Assembly: GCF_002874535.1 (NCBI RefSeq)
Contig: NZ_CP025025.1
Span: forward strand, 4,397,353-4,461,352
Direction: 5' to 3'
Source of the DNA: Mesobacillus jeotgali
GTDB lineage: Bacteria; Bacillota; Bacilli; Bacillales; Cytobacillaceae
Length of the DNA: 64,000 nucleotides
The position numbers and the translations under genes were made by a program. Positions 47,778 to 56,988 of the stretch are shown here, one piece after another. The notes under the pieces are model-generated. The model had not been told where the DNA came from. It did not search any database and saw nothing but the letters and a program-made list of their open reading frames with translations. Position 1 is the stretch's first letter, and every line of letters starts with the position of its first letter.

Positions 47778-49781
47778 TCATCTATCTTTTTCAATTTTTT
47801 CAATATTAACGAGGCAATCATATAATGTGCTTCCGAATCCGTTGTCTGATTCCCTGCTTGAAGTCAGCTGGTTGACGGTACCGCCGAACCGGGCACTCAA
47901 TCCTTCGTCGATATTCACGGTTCCCGGGTGGGCAGCCTTTAGGATCGACACCTTACCATGGATTTCGCCTCTGTCATTCCACACACGGACATAGTCCTGG
48001 TCTTTCAACCCTTTTTCAGCAGCGACGCTACCAGCAATCTCTACTTTCACGTAAGGTTCTGGCTGGAACAGGTGGTAATGCTGCGAATGGTTGGAACGCA
48101 GCGGATGAATCGACAGCAATGTATAAGGATACTTTTCTGCCAGTTCGGGATTGCTCCATTTTGTTTCGGTCGGCAAAGACAGCTTGATGCGGCCGTCAAC
48201 GACTGCAGAAGAGGTGAATTCATACTTGCCGCTTGGCGTTTTGAATTTCCGGTCAGCCCATGGAACCTCATCCACTGGCAGCTCGGCAAACTTTTCCTCA
48301 CGAATTTTTTCGAGAGTAATGCCCTTCTGCGACAATGAAACAAGCCCCTTTTCCATGAATTCTTCTCTGGTAAAATCAAACTCCTTGCCAAAGCCTAATC
48401 TGTTTGCCAGTTCAGTCCAGATCCATGCATCTGGCTTTGCTTCTCCTGGCGGTTCTACCAGCTTCGGCCCGTGATTTACATAATGATGGTACATGGAAGA
48501 ATAGTAAACATCCTCGACCTCAAAAGCAGTGGCAGCCGGCAAAACATAATCTGCAAGCTCTGCTGTATCCGTCATGTACTGATCGATTACCACGAGAGTT
48601 TCGAACGATTCAAAAGCCTCTCGCACCCTATTCGTATCAGGTACCTGTGTCAGCGGATTCCCGCACGTGACAATTCCCATTTTTATTTCAGGATCAACGG
48701 CTGAAAGGATTCCCTCTGCCTGCCTCATCATCGTAAATGTGCGTGAAGAACTTTTCCTCTCAGCCATGGTCATATTTTGGTAGTCGAAGCTCTGCCCTAC
48801 CTGCTTATTCGCATAGTTGGCGCCGCCGCCAGGAATGCCGATATTGCCGCTGACAGCTGCTAGGGCGTCAATTAGCCTGATTGTATTTCCGCCATTTTCA
48901 TAGCGCTGCATACCTAAGCCCATAATCGTTGAGACAGGGCGGTCAGCATATACTTCAGCAAGCTGGGAGATTGTTTCCACCGGCACTTCAGCTGCTTCAC
49001 TGATATATTCTAACGAAACGCTATCCAACAAAGCTTTTAAATCATCGAAGCCTGTAGAATGGTTTGCCAAAAACTCCTCGTCCTGCAAATTCATTCGCAG
49101 CAGTTCTTTCATGATGCCAGCCGCTAAAAGTCCGTCGAAGCCTGGTTTTATGGAGATATATTCATTGGACAGCTTAGCCGTTGCATTATAAATAGGATCG
49201 ATCACATATATTTTCGTGCCGTTCTTTTTCACAGCCTGCAGGTTTTGAAAAAGATGCATATTCGTACGTGCGACATTTCTGCCCCAAATGACGACATGTT
49301 TGCTGTTTTTCAAATCCTCAGGTGCATGGCTGTAGGCATCCCCCAAATCCCAATTCTGAGCTTCAATCCCGGCTCCCCAGCAAATAGAACCTGTCAATTC
49401 AGTTACTCCGCCATATAAGTTAAAAAAGCGGCTGTCGAGATTGGTGAGCAAACCACCGTTGGCATAATCGTGGCTGTGCAAAACGGAAGTGGTGCCAAAA
49501 CTCTCTTTATAATGAGCCAGCTTTTCTGCAATCTCATCCAGCGCCTGCTCCCAGGAAATCTGCTGGAAACTGCCCTCGATTTTTTTCAGTGGATATAGTA
49601 ATCTATCTTCTGAATTCGTCCGGTTTTCAAGCATTCTTCCCCGTCCGCAGATTTTTCCCTGTGTGATCGGATGCTCCGGATTGCCTTCAACCTTCTTTAC
49701 TTTTCCATCCTCGACGGTAACAAGAAAACCGCAGCTGTCCCAGCAATTCAACGGACATGCTGAATGATGTACTGTTGCCAC
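47778..49781 (-). CDS. Molybdopterin oxidoreductase (YyaE-like, DMSO reductase family)
   Basis: A 667-residue cytoplasmic molybdoenzyme. The N-terminus has a [4Fe-4S] motif: CPLNCWDSC and KICGRGR. The MGD-binding domains follow (NVARTNMHLFQN; GNPLTQVPD), and a C-terminal MGD domain has HPLRSNHSQHY and VRVWNDRGEI. The order of genes and domains matches YyaE of B. subtilis; the substrate is unknown. GTG 49781 has GGGAG eight bases upstream; a TTG five codons before is less likely. Confidence 0.88.
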   Translation of the reverse strand: MATVHHSACPLNCWDSCGFLVTVEDGKVKKVEGNPEHPITQGKICGRGRMLENRTNSEDRLLYPLKKIEGSFQQISWEQALDEIAEKLAHYKESFGTTSVLHSHDYANGGLLTNLDSRFFNLYGGVTELTGSICWGAGIEAQNWDLGDAYSHAPEDLKNSKHVVIWGRNVARTNMHLFQNLQAVKKNGTKIYVIDPIYNATAKLSNEYISIKPGFDGLLAAGIMKELLRMNLQDEEFLANHSTGFDDLKALLDSVSLEYISEAAEVPVETISQLAEVYADRPVSTIMGLGMQRYENGGNTIRLIDALAAVSGNIGIPGGGANYANKQVGQSFDYQNMTMAERKSSSRTFTMMRQAEGILSAVDPEIKMGIVTCGNPLTQVPDTNRVREAFESFETLVVIDQYMTDTAELADYVLPAATAFEVEDVYYSSMYHHYVNHGPKLVEPPGEAKPDAWIWTELANRLGFGKEFDFTREEFMEKGLVSLSQKGITLEKIREEKFAELPVDEVPWADRKFKTPSGKYEFTSSAVVDGRIKLSLPTETKWSNPELAEKYPYTLLSIHPLRSNHSQHYHLFQPEPYVKVEIAGSVAAEKGLKDQDYVRVWNDRGEIHGKVSILKAAHPGTVNIDEGLSARFGGTVNQLTSSRESDNGFGSTLYDCLVNIEKIEKDR

Positions 49782-49849
49782 TTCCTCATCTCCCAACTAA
49801 ATCTCTATATTCGTTCTCTAATTTTATTAATAAGGATAATACAATACTG

Positions 49850-49883
49850 ATAAAAAAAGAAGCAGGATCATTCTTCCTGCTTC
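49850..49883 (-). terminator. Terminator overlapping the DUF951 gene end
   Basis: GAAGCAGGA (49859-49867) pairs with TCCTGCTTC (49875-49883) and on the minus strand is followed by TTTTTTTATC. The stop codon of the DUF951 gene is in the hairpin. Confidence 0.9.
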
Positions 49884-50062
49884 GATAGAACTTTCTTTAC
49901 TTTTCTTGTGAACTCTTTTCTTGGAATCAAGACGCTGTGTTCGCAGCCTTCACACTTGATTCGGATATCCATGCCAAGGCGGATGATTTTCCACTTGTTG
50001 GTGCCGCAAGGATGTGGTTTTTTCATTTCAACAACATCATTTAGTTGAAACTCGTGGTCCAA
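49868..50062 (-). CDS. DUF951 small protein
   Basis: A 64-residue basic protein with Cys at PHPCGT and KCEGCEH, a probable zinc-binding set, matching DUF951 (YyzM-like), found beside mscS-type genes near the origin. TTG 50062 has GGAGG eight bases upstream. It follows the channel gene after 17 bases, probably as one transcription unit. Function unknown. Confidence 0.88.
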   Translation of the reverse strand: MDHEFQLNDVVEMKKPHPCGTNKWKIIRLGMDIRIKCEGCEHSVLIPRKEFTRKVKKVLSKQEE

Positions 50063-50079
50063 TAGTAAAACCTCCTTGT

Positions 50080-50988
50080 TTATTTACCGAATTCTTTCTG
50101 TTCTCCGCCTTCCTGGCGTGAGTACATGACCATTCTTGGGAATGGAATCTCAACTCCATGTTCATCAAGGACACGCTTTATATCTTTGCGGAGCTGTCTC
50201 CCCATATACCAGTGTTTCATCGGAAGGGATTCCGCCACTATACGAAGGATAACCTCAGACGCTCCAAATTGCTGTACACCCAAAAGTTCAGGTGTCTTGA
50301 CCAGTTCTGGGTATTTTTCTGTCGTTGTCTCCAAGTATTCCTGAAGCACTTTTTCGGCATACTCAAGGTCGCCTTCGTATGCAATGCCAATGTCAAGGAC
50401 AGCGACACTGTTATAAAGCGAGAAGTTGGTGACTTCCACGATGCTGCCATTAGGAAGGATATTGATTTCCCCTGTAAAGCTTTTAATCTTCGTCGTCCGC
50501 AGCCCAATTTCCTCCACAGTTCCTTCAAATTGTCCGATTCTTACATAATCGCCAACCGAGAACTGGTCTTCAAAAATAATGAAGAAGCCGGTGATGATGT
50601 CTTTCACCAGACTTTGCGCACCAAATCCGACAGCCAGGCCGACGATTCCCGCACCAGCAAGCATCGCCTTTACATCGATCGTCAGTGCCGCAAGAATGGA
50701 CATGATTGCAATAAAATAGACAACATACGTTAGCACATTTTCCAGCAACTTCATCAGGGTTGCTTCACGTCGCTCTGTGATCCTTAGCGGCCCCCTCGTC
50801 CTGACTTTGAAGAAGTTACGAATCGCAATCTTGCCAATTCGGATGAACAAACCTGTGATAATCAGGATGGCAATGATCTTTAAAACACCTTCCCCAATCG
50901 CAAACCAAAGCTGTTCATCCATGAGTTTGTCGCTTATTCTATTTAAAAATATCTGAGATCTAGTCAGACTCTCTTCTGCTTTCGTCAT
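50080..50988 (-). CDS. Small-conductance mechanosensitive channel (MscS family)
   Basis: A 302-residue membrane channel that opens on hypo-osmotic shock. Transmembrane helices are at about 30-50, 85-105 and the pore-lining 108-140 with GIVGLAVGFGAQSLVKDIITG, followed by the cytoplasmic beta domain (VGDYVRIGQFEGTVEEIGLRTT, LPNGSIVEVTN) and C-terminal domain. It resembles B. subtilis YkuT. AGGTGAG precedes ATG 50988. First of two genes with DUF951. Confidence 0.93.
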   Translation of the reverse strand: MTKAEESLTRSQIFLNRISDKLMDEQLWFAIGEGVLKIIAILIITGLFIRIGKIAIRNFFKVRTRGPLRITERREATLMKLLENVLTYVVYFIAIMSILAALTIDVKAMLAGAGIVGLAVGFGAQSLVKDIITGFFIIFEDQFSVGDYVRIGQFEGTVEEIGLRTTKIKSFTGEINILPNGSIVEVTNFSLYNSVAVLDIGIAYEGDLEYAEKVLQEYLETTTEKYPELVKTPELLGVQQFGASEVILRIVAESLPMKHWYMGRQLRKDIKRVLDEHGVEIPFPRMVMYSRQEGGEQKEFGK

Positions 50989-51340
50989 TTTCTCACCTAC
51001 CTGTAAAATTCACGCTTACATTAGTGGCTCTGTATAAAAGAGCCTCATTATTAAACGTTATGTAACAATCTAGAAGATTTCATACAAACACAATCATTTT
51101 AACAAGTTTTATAATGGAGTTAAAGAAGGATGTTTCTGTAAGTTGATGGCATTATGAACGTTAGCAGTTCAGCAGCATGTTTTCATTCAATTTCAACATA
51201 TTATTATTCTAATATAGAATCATCATTTTTCGATAGAGACCAAACCCTTATAATCCCTTTGATAAAAAATAAGTCCTTTTTCCTCTGCAAAAAATCCACT
51301 GCTCCAAAAGACCGTGTTTAAATCTTTCTGTTTACAGGTA
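50989..51340. other. Intergenic stretch between divergent mscS and yyaC
   Basis: About 350 AT-rich bases that must hold the divergent promoters. I see no gene, clear hairpin or repeat in it. Confidence 0.6.
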
Positions 51341-51371
51341 TGTATAGATTACAAAAAAAGTCCGTATACTG
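51341..51371 (+). promoter_or_regulatory. Candidate forespore-type promoter of yyaC
   Basis: TGTATA (51341-51346), an 18-base spacer and TATACTG (51365-51371) resemble the SigG pattern TGMATA/CATACTA with three mismatches overall. B. subtilis yyaC is a forespore gene. Pattern-based. Confidence 0.35.
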
Positions 51372-51400
51372 ATAGTACGAATTTTTAAGGAGTTGATCCA

Positions 51401-52033
51401 ATGAATCTCAAAAACCATTTTTTCGAGCGGAAGAACAATGTGGCAAAAATTAACCATGAAGATGAGCTGGCTGCCGAAAAGCTGGCTTCTGAAATCCTGG
51501 ACCATTTGCCTAATTTCAGCACACGCCCAATTGTTTTTGTCTGTATTGGAACTGACCGCTCTACCGGTGATTCATTGGGTCCTCTAATCGGAACGCTGCT
51601 GCAGGAAAAAGAAATCGCACCTTACCATGTATATGGAACACTCGATGATCCGATTCATGCTGTAAATATGGATGCGAAACTGGCCGAAATCAAGCAAAAA
51701 CACTTCAATCCTTTTATAATCGGCATAGACGCTTGCCTTGGCCGATTAAAAAGTGTAGGCTCCATCCAGGTAGGCAACGGGCCCGTCAAGCCTGGTGCCG
51801 GAGTGAATAAGGAACTGCCCGAAGTCGGAAACATGCACATTACCGGCATCGTCAATGTCAGCGGGTTCATGGAATTCTTTGTATTGCAAAATACAAGATT
51901 GAACCTCGTTTTAAAAATGGCAAAAACAATCGCAAACGGTATTTTCGAGAGCAGTCAGCAACTACCGAAGAAACAAGATTGGCCAAAGTTGAATTGGGAT
52001 CTTGAAGCTGAGCAGCCTACAGTTGCGGAATGA
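51401..52033 (+). CDS. yyaC: Spore protease YyaC (GPR-like)
   Basis: A 210-residue protein of the YyaC family (DUF1256), related to the germination protease GPR. Family blocks: IVFVCIGTDRSTGDSLGPLIGT, VYGTLDDPIHAVN, IGIDACLGR, and GVNKELPEVGNMHITGIVNVSGFME. AAGGAG precedes ATG 51401. It stands alone on the plus strand among minus-strand genes, as in B. subtilis. Confidence 0.95.
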   Translation: MNLKNHFFERKNNVAKINHEDELAAEKLASEILDHLPNFSTRPIVFVCIGTDRSTGDSLGPLIGTLLQEKEIAPYHVYGTLDDPIHAVNMDAKLAEIKQKHFNPFIIGIDACLGRLKSVGSIQVGNGPVKPGAGVNKELPEVGNMHITGIVNVSGFMEFFVLQNTRLNLVLKMAKTIANGIFESSQQLPKKQDWPKLNWDLEAEQPTVAE

Positions 52034-52039
52034 CGAGTC

Positions 52040-52076
52040 TAAAAATGCCTGAAAGGTATCCAGGCATTTTTTTATT
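52040..52076. terminator. Terminator after yyaC
   Basis: AAAAATGCCTG pairs with CAGGCATTTTTTT around AAAGGTATC. It can serve both yyaC and the convergent small membrane gene. Confidence 0.92.
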
Positions 52077-52254
52077 TTTCCCGCACACCAATCCTTTTTG
52101 AAACAAAGAGTGTGACAAGGCCGATTATTAACGAAATGAGAAAAGGAACAACAAACCACCCTGGCATCACAATCGTCCAATAAAGCAAGTAAGCAGTTAT
52201 CACAAGAGTCAAAATGCTAAGTATAAATAATATACTGGAGAAAAACTCTTTCAC
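52072..52254 (-). CDS. Small two-helix membrane protein
   Basis: A 60-residue protein with two hydrophobic helices (about 6-27 and 30-50) and a basic C-terminus (SKRIGVREK). GTG 52254 has a GGTGAG about six bases upstream. It follows the DUF554 gene by 14 bases. I do not recognise the family. Confidence 0.65.
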   Translation of the reverse strand: MKEFFSSILFILSILTLVITAYLLYWTIVMPGWFVVPFLISLIIGLVTLFVSKRIGVREK

Positions 52255-52268
52255 GACGAACTCACCGC

Positions 52269-52979
52269 TTAGATCCCAATCATATAATGTGAGATCGTGA
52301 CAAGAACACCGGTTACAATAATACCTGGAAGCAGGTTCGCAACCCTGATTTTCGTTAATCCGATCAGGTTCAAGCCGATGGCGAAAATCATGACGCCCCC
52401 GGTTGCCGTCAACTCAAGAATAAAGCTGTCCATCAATGCTTGCGGGATAAACTTATCAATTTGTGTCGCAAACAAGGCGATCAATCCCTGATACAACATG
52501 ACGGGAATCGCGGAAAAAAGAACACCAATACCTAGCGTAGTTGTCAGAATTAATGCCGTAAAGCCGTCAATGATCGCTTTGGTATAGAGGACGTCATGAT
52601 CGCCGCGGATCCCGCTGTCGAGAGCACCGATAATAGCCATCGCTCCAATGACAAAAATCAGCGTCGCAGTCACAAATCCCTGTGAAATACTGCCTTCCCC
52701 TTTTGACCCAAGCTTTCTTTCAAGCCAGTCCCCGGTCGCATTCAACTTATCCTCAAGCTTCCATGCTTCACCAAGAACTGCACCAATCACAAGACTCAAA
52801 ATAACAATCAGGAAATTGGCACTTTTAAAGCCCATTTGCAGTCCCAGCACAATTACCGCAAGCCCGATACCATGCATGACTGTGGCTTTCATATTTTCAG
52901 GGATTCTCGTCAGAAGCCTGCCCAGCAAGGTTCCTATGATAATCAATAGCCCATTAACAATGGTGCCAAGTAAAAACAT
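52269..52979 (-). CDS. DUF554 membrane protein (YdfK-like)
   Basis: A 236-residue integral membrane protein with about seven transmembrane segments, matching DUF554. Motifs GTIVNGLLIIIGTLLGRLL at the start, GDHDVLYTKAIIDGFTALIL in the middle, and LNLIGLTKIRVANLLPGI near the end. ATG 52979 follows AGGTG by six bases. Function unknown. Confidence 0.9.
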   Translation of the reverse strand: MFLLGTIVNGLLIIIGTLLGRLLTRIPENMKATVMHGIGLAVIVLGLQMGFKSANFLIVILSLVIGAVLGEAWKLEDKLNATGDWLERKLGSKGEGSISQGFVTATLIFVIGAMAIIGALDSGIRGDHDVLYTKAIIDGFTALILTTTLGIGVLFSAIPVMLYQGLIALFATQIDKFIPQALMDSFILELTATGGVMIFAIGLNLIGLTKIRVANLLPGIIVTGVLVTISHYMIGI

Positions 52980-53022
52980 ATTGTTCACCTATCTTTAGAT
53001 TTTGTATGAATACGGATATGTA

Positions 53023-53049
53023 AAAAAAGAAGCCATCAAATTGATAGCT
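53023..53049 (-). terminator. Terminator of soj-parB
   Basis: AGCCATCA pairs with TGATAGCT (one G-T pair), and the minus strand continues TTCTTTTTTTAC. It directly adjoins the parB stop. Confidence 0.85.
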
Positions 53050-53897
53050 TAGGAGTTTTGTTGATCTAATAGTTCCAGAATCCGTTCTAAATCATCTTTC
53101 GAGAAAAACTCTATTTCAATTTTCCCTTTATTTTTGGATTGTTTGATGTTAACAGTGGTGCCGAAGCGTTCACGAAGCGTAGTTTCCCGCTCTCGAATGA
53201 AAACATCTTTTGTTACCTTCTCTTTTTTTGTTTCACGTGGAACAACTTCGTTCATCTGCTGGATCAGCTGTTCAAGCTGGCGGACATTCATCCCATCTTT
53301 AAGGATTTTATCCACCAGGATCGGAAGCTTGTCTTTCTTCCTCAATCCTAAAAGCGCGCGGCCATGCCCCATTGAAATCTTGCCATCTGAAATGAGTTGC
53401 TGGATTTTAGGAGGCAGCGAAAGCAAGCGGATATGGTTAGCCAGATGCGGTCTGCTTTTGCCCAGCCTTTTCGCTAACTCTTCCTGGGTGAGTTTCAGCT
53501 TCTCAATCAAAGTTTGATAGGCGATTCCCTCTTCAATTGGATTCAGGTCTTCCCGCTGAAGATTCTCCAACACGGCAAGCTCCATCATTTGCTGTTCATT
53601 CAATTCACGGACGACTGCCGGGACTGTCTCCAGCTTTGCTTCTTTTGCTGCTCGGAAACGCCTTTCCCCAACTACGATTTCAAAGCCTTTTATTGTTTTC
53701 CTGACAATAATCGGCTGAAGGATTCCATGTTCCTGGATCGATAGCTTCAATTCCTCAATCGCTTCCGGCTGGAAAACTTTCCGTGGTTGATAAGGATTTG
53801 GCCTTATTTCTTTAATGCTTATTTCCTGGACTTTTTCGTCTTTACCGGCTTCCTCTTTAAATAAAGCATTCAATCCCTTACCTAAGCCTTTAGCCAT
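53049..53897 (-). CDS. parB: Chromosome-partitioning protein ParB (Spo0J)
   Basis: A 282-residue ParB: start MAKGLGKGLNALFKEE, CTP-binding GERRFRAAKEA and ENLQREDLNPIEEG, helix-turn-helix TQEELAKRLGKSRPHLANH, and a C-terminal dimer domain. It binds parS, spreads and loads SMC, and regulates Soj. ATG 53897 overlaps the soj stop region, so the two are coupled. A parS site lies inside the gene, as in B. subtilis. Confidence 0.98.
   Translation of the reverse strand: MAKGLGKGLNALFKEEAGKDEKVQEISIKEIRPNPYQPRKVFQPEAIEELKLSIQEHGILQPIIVRKTIKGFEIVVGERRFRAAKEAKLETVPAVVRELNEQQMMELAVLENLQREDLNPIEEGIAYQTLIEKLKLTQEELAKRLGKSRPHLANHIRLLSLPPKIQQLISDGKISMGHGRALLGLRKKDKLPILVDKILKDGMNVRQLEQLIQQMNEVVPRETKKEKVTKDVFIRERETTLRERFGTTVNIKQSKNKGKIEIEFFSKDDLERILELLDQQNS
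53229..53244 (-). other. parS site within parB
   Basis: The minus strand reads TGTTCCACGTGAAACA, identical to the ParB-binding consensus. B. subtilis carries parS inside spo0J at the same place. Confidence 0.97.
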
Positions 53898-54651
53898 TTG
53901 CAACCACTTCCTTTGCAAGATCTAAATAAACCTCTGCCCCGCGGGACTTTGGATCATAAATGATAATTGGCTCTCCATGGCTTGGAGCTTCACTTAGACG
54001 GACATTCCTTGGGATGACAGTCTTGTACACCTTATCCTGGAAGTACTTCTTCACCTCTTCGATGACTTGAAGTCCAAGATTCGTACGCGCATCGAGCATC
54101 GTCAGCAGGACGCCTTCAATCTTCAGGTCCTGGTTCAAATGCTTCTGTACAAGTCGGACAGTATTCAGGAGCTGACTTAGCCCTTCAAGTGCATAATACT
54201 CGCATTGGACAGGGATTATGACGGCATCTGAAGCAGTCAAAGCATTCAGTGTCAATAAACCAAGGGACGGCGGACAGTCGATGATAATATAATCAAAACG
54301 ATCCTTCACTTCCTCAAGAGCCCGCTTCAGGCGAACCTCCCTTGAGATTGTGGGCACAAGCTCGATTTCTGCTCCAGCAAGCTGGATGGTCGCAGGAATT
54401 GTATATAAATTTTCTACCGCTGTTGGATGAATGACATTTTTGGCTTCAACATCGTCAACAAGAACATCATATATGCATTGCTCAACATCTGCTTTTTCAA
54501 TTCCCACACCACTCGTTGCGTTCCCTTGAGGATCCGTATCGACAAGCAGCACTTTTTTTCCTATGTATGCCAGGCACGCACCGAGGTTCACTGATGTAGT
54601 CGTCTTGCCGACTCCACCTTTTTGATTCGCAATCGCGATGATTTTTCCCAC
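53890..54651 (-). CDS. soj: Chromosome-partitioning ATPase Soj (ParA)
   Basis: A 253-residue deviant-Walker ATPase. The P-loop KGGVGKTTTSVN (signature Lys), DTDPQGNATSG, and DYIIIDCPPSLG are present. It interacts with ParB and DnaA to link segregation and initiation. GTG 54651 (reading MGKIIAIANQ) has AGGTG five bases upstream. It overlaps parB by eight bases. Confidence 0.98.
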   Translation of the reverse strand: MGKIIAIANQKGGVGKTTTSVNLGACLAYIGKKVLLVDTDPQGNATSGVGIEKADVEQCIYDVLVDDVEAKNVIHPTAVENLYTIPATIQLAGAEIELVPTISREVRLKRALEEVKDRFDYIIIDCPPSLGLLTLNALTASDAVIIPVQCEYYALEGLSQLLNTVRLVQKHLNQDLKIEGVLLTMLDARTNLGLQVIEEVKKYFQDKVYKTVIPRNVRLSEAPSHGEPIIIYDPKSRGAEVYLDLAKEVVANG

Positions 54652-54898
54652 ATTGTCACCTACTTTCAAACCCGTAAAATAAAATATTCAGCTTTATCAA
54701 GCAAAAAAGGCATTAAATAAAGCTTTCTCAGCAACTCCGAACGGAATAATGCCGAAAAAAGCAATCATGTATTCTATTTTATCATGAATCAAGATAGTTG
54801 ATAGAATTTTTATAAAAAAGTAATAATCCAGTAATATGACAGTTCTATTATACAAAAAACATCTTTACCAGGTGATTGACTCAGTTGGAATTTGCCAA

Positions 54899-54927
54899 CA
54901 AAAAAGCGGGAGACAGCCTGTCCCCCA
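54899..54927 (-). terminator. Terminator of noc
   Basis: GGG.GACAG pairs with CTGTC.CCC; the minus strand continues GCTTTTTTG. It is adjacent to the noc stop. Confidence 0.85.
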
Positions 54928-54938
54928 CTAGCAATCTA

Positions 54939-55832
54939 TTATTTCTTCTTTGGTATGCGAATCGTGAATTGATAGAACTCTTCAAACTCTTCTTCTTCCG
55001 AATCGAGATTGATGCCACTGTCGGAAACCATTGTCAGCGACTGGCGGATTGTATTGACCGCAATCCTCATGTCCTTGCTAAATGCCTTCCGTTTTGGCTT
55101 TGGTTTTTCTTCATTTTGACTCAGAAGTTTGACGACGCGTTCTTCCGTTTGTTTGACATTGAGGGATTTCTCTACGACCTCTGCCAAAACCTGCACCTGC
55201 AGCTGCGGATTTTTCAACGGGATTAACGAACGGGCATGCCGCTCTGTGATTTGCTTGTTCAAAAGCGCATCCTGTACTTCCTGTGGAAGTTTTAGCAATC
55301 GGAGCTTATTCGCAACTGTTGATTGACCTTTTCCCAGTCTTTGCGCCAGGGCTTCCTGGGTTAAGTTATGAATTTCCAGTAATTTCCCATAAGCCATCGC
55401 TTCTTCAATCGGTGAAAGCTCCTCACGCTGGAGGTTCTCGATCAAAGCAACAGATGCCGTTTCGGAATCGGATAAGTTTTTAACGATTGCAGGAACCTCT
55501 TCCCACTCAAGCTTTTTCATCGCGCGCCAGCGGCGTTCGCCTGCAATGATTTCGAATTGATCTTGATCGAATTCCCGGACGACGATTGGCTGGATTACTC
55601 CATGTATGTGAATGGTACGGGCCAATTCTTCAATTTTTTCATCATCAAATACAGTTCTTGGCTGGTATCTATTTGGAATAATATGGTCAATCGGGATTTT
55701 CTTTATTTCTTCGTTATCTATATTGTCAATATCCTCAACGGTCTGTTCTTCCACTTGGTTCTGTTCTTCCACCTGGTTCCGTTCTTTTTCCTTTTCCCCA
55801 AGGCCAAAAAAGCGCGAAAGAGAAGGCTTCAT
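54939..55832 (-). CDS. noc: Nucleoid occlusion protein Noc
   Basis: A 297-residue ParB paralogue. The N-terminal membrane-targeting amphipathic stretch is [19 protein letters not shown]; the CTP site is GERRWRAM and [14 protein letters not shown], and the DNA-recognition helix [21 protein letters not shown] is distinct from ParB. It blocks division over DNA. An acidic linker carries a short repeat (QVEEQ twice). ATG 55832 follows GGTGG by nine bases. Confidence 0.96.
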   Translation of the reverse strand: MKPSLSRFFGLGEKEKERNQVEEQNQVEEQTVEDIDNIDNEEIKKIPIDHIIPNRYQPRTVFDDEKIEELARTIHIHGVIQPIVVREFDQDQFEIIAGERRWRAMKKLEWEEVPAIVKNLSDSETASVALIENLQREELSPIEEAMAYGKLLEIHNLTQEALAQRLGKGQSTVANKLRLLKLPQEVQDALLNKQITERHARSLIPLKNPQLQVQVLAEVVEKSLNVKQTEERVVKLLSQNEEKPKPKRKAFSKDMRIAVNTIRQSLTMVSDSGINLDSEEEEFEEFYQFTIRIPKKK

Positions 55833-56012
55833 CACCCTACACCACCTTTATGAACTCCCTATTACATATTCTCTATAAAAATGACAAGTTCCTGCCTATA
55901 GACTCTATTATAAACTAAATTCATTATTCAAAATAGGACAAAAAGCGTAAGCACACCAATCATGCCCGGACCTCTCTGAAGCTCATTCCAGGCTGAAAGG
56001 GATCAGGAAACT

Positions 56013-56729
56013 CTATTCGATAGGCGTTTTATTCGGAGTTCCCGGTTTTCTTGGATACTTCTTAGGTGTTGGCTTTTGTTTATTAATGATTAAAATATTC
56101 CGTTCACTCTCTTCCACAGGCAAAGTGAATGAATGGGCGGATTTAAGCTCTCCGCCAAGAACACTGATCGCTTTTTCACCAACCTGCAGTTCCTCTCCTG
56201 CCTGGTTGCCCTTCATAGCGATGAATGTCCCGCCAACTTTCACTAGCGGAAGGCAAAGTTCGCTTAATACTGACATTCTGGCAACAGCCCTGGCCATAAC
56301 TGCTTCATATTTTTCACGATGGGCAGGATTTTGTCCGAAAGTCTCAGCACGATCATGAATGAATGTTGTTCCCTCTAGTCCCAATTCTTTCGAAAGCTGC
56401 TCCAGGAACGTGATTCGCTTATTCAGGGAATCAACAATCGTCACTTTAATTTCCGGGAAAGCAATTTTAATCGGGATACTCGGGAAGCCGGCACCGGCAC
56501 CAACGTCGCACAAATTGAGCGGCTTATTAAAATCAAAATAAAATGCTGCAGAAACGGAATCATAGAAATGCTTCAAGTACACTTCAGGCTTTTCTGTGAT
56601 CGCAGTCAAATTCATTTTTTCATTCCACTCGACGAGCATGTGGTAATACTTTTCATATTGTTCCATTTGCTTCTGTGAAAGCTCGATTCCCTTTTCAGCG
56701 AGCAAAGCTTTAAATTGATCTGTATTCAT
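56013..56729 (-). CDS. rsmG: 16S rRNA guanine-527 N7-methyltransferase RsmG
   Basis: A 238-residue class I methyltransferase (GidB). SAM-site [16 protein letters not shown] and the conserved NLTAI and [13 protein letters not shown] are present. It methylates G527 near the decoding site; loss gives low-level streptomycin resistance in other bacteria. It follows mnmG in the usual order, separated by a 185-base repeat element. Confidence 0.97.
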   Translation of the reverse strand: MNTDQFKALLAEKGIELSQKQMEQYEKYYHMLVEWNEKMNLTAITEKPEVYLKHFYDSVSAAFYFDFNKPLNLCDVGAGAGFPSIPIKIAFPEIKVTIVDSLNKRITFLEQLSKELGLEGTTFIHDRAETFGQNPAHREKYEAVMARAVARMSVLSELCLPLVKVGGTFIAMKGNQAGEELQVGEKAISVLGGELKSAHSFTLPVEESERNILIINKQKPTPKKYPRKPGTPNKTPIE

Positions 56730-56762
56730 AAGCCAACCCTTTCTGTTCTTGCTGGTGGATTC

Positions 56763-56945
56763 AAAAGAAAAGCGTAAGCGCCTTGGTCAGCCCCGACAAG
56801 CGCTGCCCGCCTATAACGCCACGTCCTGTGGCTGGCGGGTCTAGCACATCGTGTGCCTCGGAGGGCCGACAGGTGAAGTCGTTCTTTGACTTCATTGACA
56901 GGATCGAAGCGTCTCAAGGGGCTAGGCGCTGGAGCTAGACACTAA
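56763..56945. repeat. Structured GC-rich intergenic repeat element
   Basis: The ends form an inverted pair (GCGCCTTGGTCAGCCCC / GGGGCTAGGCGC). Inside are hairpins CCCGCC/GGCGGG enclosing CCAC/GTGG, CAC/GTG, and TGAAGTC/GACTTCA. It is clearly more GC-rich than its surroundings and has no plausible gene. A decayed fragment lies at 44770. It resembles a palindromic or MITE-type element. Confidence 0.7.
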
Positions 56946-56988
56946 TCTACGTGGAGAAATTGATACTTTCTCCAATTTAAAAAACTTA

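Noticed and set aside
47557-47781. Open frame of 74 codons on the minus strand
   Set aside because: It is a translation of the 52-base repeat array and lacks a ribosome site.
56726-56917. Open frame of 63 codons inside the GC-rich element
   Set aside because: It is explained by the structured repeat and has no start signal of its own.
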